Assembly (NCBI GenBank): GCA_008933995.1
Contig: WARS01000011.1
Span: 11,995,516-12,059,515, forward strand
Direction of reading: 5' to 3'
DNA from: Datnioides undecimradiatus
Lineage: Eukaryota > Chordata > Actinopteri > Lobotiformes > Datnioididae
DNA: 64,000 nucleotides
The notes beneath the pieces were generated by a model. It did not search any database. It was not told where the DNA came from and saw only the letters and a list, made by a program, of their open reading frames with translations. Each line of letters begins with the position of its first letter. Within the stretch, counting starts at the first letter, position 1. Positions 60,664 through 64,000 of the stretch are shown in pieces. The translations under genes were made by a program, and so were the position numbers.

Positions 60664-63618
60664 TTAAATTTTAATCTTCCCTGATGTTACTGAATCATGT
60701 ATTTCCAGGGTCAGTGGGACATAATCGTTTTCTTTTACATCCAGAAAGTAGAGTGGGTCTGTGATTTGATTTGGGTTGAAGCCCTCCTCCACCAGCTTCA
60801 CCTTTAAATGCTTGAACGTGCCTGAAACATCCAAGGAGCTCTGTAACCAGTCACAGCAGAATGAGTTATTAAGTTATGCTCTCAACACAAAGGCTGACGC
60901 TGTCAAAATGTAAACGTTACAACAAAAAAATAAAAGTTCGTACCCGAATCCTGATAAAACGTGGCCTTGCGTAGTTTGGCAGGAATTTTTCGACCTGTTT
61001 AAAAACTCCTGCGGAGTCGAATGTCTGTCCTTCATTTAAGGTAACAGCAGCCATTCCAGCTCTCCCCTCCAGGCCTGCAGAGCGACATTTGAACAACAGA
61101 AAGATTTCAGACTGTGAGGATTGAATCAGTGTTTGTGATTGTTTACAGAGCAGGGTGAGGTTTGTTCAAAGAAGGTCTTGTATGTAACAAGTAGTGCACC
61201 AACACTCAAAAGGAGAGATGAACAACTTGACATGACAGATAAGTTCAAATGTTTAAAAGTTAATAGTGGATTTTCCCTATTGTTTGTCTTCCTTATATAC
61301 AGGCCATAGTCACGCTCTAATTTTTGGAGCTAATTTGCGGGCTTTGGGGGATAGAGCCTAAACCTAATGATGCATTCGGGCAACCCTTATCTCCCCGTAA
61401 AGTCAAGTATTTCAGTCAAAGTTTATGACCAGGACATTGATCTCAGCTGACCAGCACAGTGTAAATACCACTGGGAAACCAGGGCATGTTCCATGATATT
61501 TGATATAGTGCTGGTGAACTGCATGTCTACTTAATGGCAAATGTATCCTTCCAAACGTTTATTGCTGTGTATCATGACCTTTGATTTTCAGCACCTGTAG
61601 ACTGTAGTTAAAGGCTGATTTATACCGTTTAGACCTTATAGCAGCATTTTCTGAGTGCAAACTAAGTAAACATGATGAAGCCATAATAGTTTACTGCGTT
61701 TACAACCTGAATACTTCTTCGACTGAAACTATAAATTATAAAATGAGGCTTTAAAGAACAGACAGGGACAAGGAAATTGTCTGTTACAACGGATTTAGTC
61801 ATGAAATTCAGCCACATTTCAGAGGCTGGATCCCATGAACAATGAATAAGGAGGTGTTTATCCACAAAATTCATTTCAGGTGTAAAATGACTATATGTCA
61901 CATTAACAGGTGATCCAACACCAGTGTGAACAAAATGCAGAAAAAAATGACCTGGCACTTCCACTCCATACACGTTGACTTCTTTAATGCAGTCAACCAC
62001 TCTGATGATGTCTGCCACCTCAGTTGTAGACACGTTCTCTCCTTTCCACCTATTTCCGATAAAAAGACAAACATCTAACTCTGTGTGCATTCAGGTATTA
62101 AAGCTTTCAAATGTCTGGCTGAAACAAATGATAAACGATAAACTGACCTGAAAGTGTCTCCAACTCGATCCCGGAAGTAGATGAAATTGTCTTCGTCAGT
62201 GCTGAGCAGGTCGCCTGTGTTGAAGTACACGTCTCCTTTCTTGAAGACATTGTGCAGCCTCTTCTGCTCGGTTTGTTCCAGGTCTCCCGCATAACCAAAG
62301 AAGGGCATAGTGATTGATATTTTACATACAAGAAGCCCAGGCTCATCTGCAGACAGTTAATGCATGACAGGTAGTTAGCCGCACCAGTGTGTTGAAGTAC
62401 AAATTAAACCAGTTTTAATGATGTATTGTGCAGCAGATACTTCAAACAGAGATGACATTTTACAGCACAGTCACTGCGTTTAATGATTGTAAGAACAGTG
62501 ACCAACACAGATTTAGGTGATGCACAGACCCATAAAAACACTTTTCATTGCACTGGATTAGTTAGAAATCATGTAAAGTCATCCATGATTCTTTCTTTAG
62601 TGCCACCACGAGTTTCACTTTTCAGGTATTTATTGAAAAACTGCACCTGGGGACTTTGGTGCACACACATTCATGGTTCTTAAATGATGATTCATCAGTT
62701 TATTGTCATTCATTTTGACCAAACCTTTGTTTTATGGACGAGTAAATAAATATCTAGCTGTAGTACAGACTGCAGCATAGTCCTGTTTTAGCTGAAAACT
62801 CCATTAACTGGATCCATTAATTCAACTCATTATTATTTCTCTCAATTTATTCCAGTGTTTTTGGTAGAAGAATTGTCAAATTTAAAGACACAAATTCTAT
62901 AAAACTTTAAATTGCAAAATATAAACTGCACCTCAGGTCCCCATATTCACAGGTAAGAATAAAAAATCTCAACTTGCCGCCCTGGTATTAATGCACCTTT
63001 GTCAGCCTCAATGCAGAAACCAGCAGAGTTCCTCAAAGGCTGTCTTTTCACTACATCGTATTTGATCAGAGCATACGGGTAAAACATCTGCAAAATAAAA
63101 CAAAAAAAACCCCATACATTGTTATATATACTGAGGAACAACGTTTAACTCTTAATATGTCATGAAATATGAACTTTTACCTTGTGGAGGAAGGTGTCTC
63201 GCCCAATAGCTCCAATCTTGCCGGTGTAATTCAGCAGACCGATATTCCCTTCTGTTGCTCCATAAAACTCTGCGATTTGAATGTTTCCAAACCTGCTTAT
63301 GAAGTTCCTCCAAACATCTGGCCTGATCCCATTGCCCATTGCAAGTCTTACTTTGTGGCTTTGATCATTGGGTTTCTGTCGGGGAAGAAAAAGGAAAAAG
63401 TGGAGGAGAGACAAAACATTTTTTTTTAAAATTTCTGGTGAGATTTTATGTGCAAGCACCTTAAATGTTAGTGCAGTGACCTACAGTACGTACCTTTGGC
63501 GTGTTGCAGAGGTAACGCATTATTTCACCTATGTACTGTATAACAGTGGCCTCATATTTTCTGCAGTCATCCCAGAATTTAGATTAAGAAAATTTGCTCC
63601 TTAAAGCCACCGTGATAC
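60664..63618 (-). CDS. slc27a2: Second slc27a2-like gene, partial (exons 4-10), with in-frame stop in exon 4
   Basis: Tandem paralog in the same orientation, running off the right edge. Exons in transcript order: 63494-63618, 63181-63375, 62997-63087, 62148-62346, 61952-62049, 60944-61074, 60664-60840. Their lengths (125, 195, 91, 199, 98, 131, 177) equal exons 4-10 of the neighbouring copy exactly, and phases agree. Family blocks: [75 protein letters not shown]; stop TAA at 60664-60666. Protein identity to the first copy looks near half to two thirds, so the duplication is old. In exon 4 the frame reads LRSKFS-stop-SKFWDDC (TAA at 63584-63586) where the other copy has [11 protein letters not shown]. 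Donors GTGCAT, GTCATT and GTACGA are weak. Either a recent pseudogene, a polymorphic or erroneous base, or a truncated product; later exons remain open. No exon 3 is visible in 63619-64000. Confidence 0.85.
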
Positions 63619-64000
63619 CTACACACAGCAACAAGGTGACAAAAACAACCTTAAAGCATCACTTTGGTGATATTCAATCATTTTCTTTTCTACAAGAAAT
63701 ACATGAGAAGATCAAAATCAATGATCCTGAAAGCAAATATTGATCCATTATTTCCTGAAAACTATGAAAAACTCACACTGTGTTCATTACAAGGCGCTGT
63801 AGTGGATTTTTAGCCCCACAAACCAATGAAATGATCATGTGTTTTATCACAGCCATTATCATGTTCCATAATCTGTTAATCTGCATAGATATGAAAATAG
63901 ATGTTATTCAACACCATTAATCTGACAGACTCTTTTTCCCCAGTTCAGTTCATTCAGTGACAAAAGCTGCATTTTTGAACCATTTATACATGAAACTTAG
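63619..64000. other. Intron 3 of the second slc27a2-like gene
   Basis: No counterpart of exon 3 ([13 protein letters not shown]) is visible in these 382 nt, whereas the equivalent intron in the other copy is only 112 nt. The intron is therefore longer here, or exon 3 is lost. Confidence 0.5.

Noticed and set aside
1-64000. CRISPR array, bacterial operon, provirus or defence island
   Set aside because: No spaced direct repeats, no clustered intronless genes, no retroviral pol or gag frames of useful length; the content is ordinary intron-rich fish chromosome.

Overview
This is vertebrate nuclear DNA, most likely from a ray-finned (percomorph-type) fish. The evidence is large AT-rich introns with GT-AG exons, proteins that align over their whole length with vertebrate ZO-1 and FATP2, and several interspersed repeats of types I recall from many spiny-rayed fish introns (recalled, not searched).

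Region 1-48.4 kb (+ strand): one large gene, tjp1 (tight junction protein ZO-1). I could join 27 coding exons from ATG 29930 to TGA 46680. Every phase closes, giving 1,737 residues (the human protein, from memory, has about 1,748): PDZ1, basic hinge, PDZ2, Ser/Arg linker, PDZ3, SH3, guanylate-kinase-like domain, acidic region, alpha cassette, long Pro/Tyr-rich region and ZU5. Upstream lie a phase-compatible alternative N-terminal coding exon (4068-4209), a GC-rich presumed promoter and first exon (about 16.2-16.64 kb) and a weaker candidate first exon ending at 23816. The rest of 1-29.9 kb is intron with repeats. The 3' UTR runs to about 48.38 kb.

Region 48.4-51.15 kb: convergent intergenic spacer.

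Region 51.15-58.25 kb (- strand): a complete ten-exon slc27a2 (FATP2, very-long-chain acyl-CoA synthetase / fatty-acid transporter) of 620 residues. One intron uses a GC-AG donor. A TATA-like box and a FOXA-like site lie upstream.

Region 60.45-64.0 kb (- strand): the 3' seven exons (4-10) of a tandem slc27a2 paralog. Each exon has the same length as its counterpart in the first copy, but exon 4 carries an in-frame TAA. The gene runs off the right edge. Between the two copies is an unidentified 77-codon coding-like ORF (59593-59823).

ZO-1 scaffolds cell junctions and FATP2 acts in fatty-acid activation, so the neighbourhood is probably chromosomal history and not a functional cluster. I see no bacterial-type system, CRISPR array, viral gene or rRNA. 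tRNA genes were not searched for systematically.
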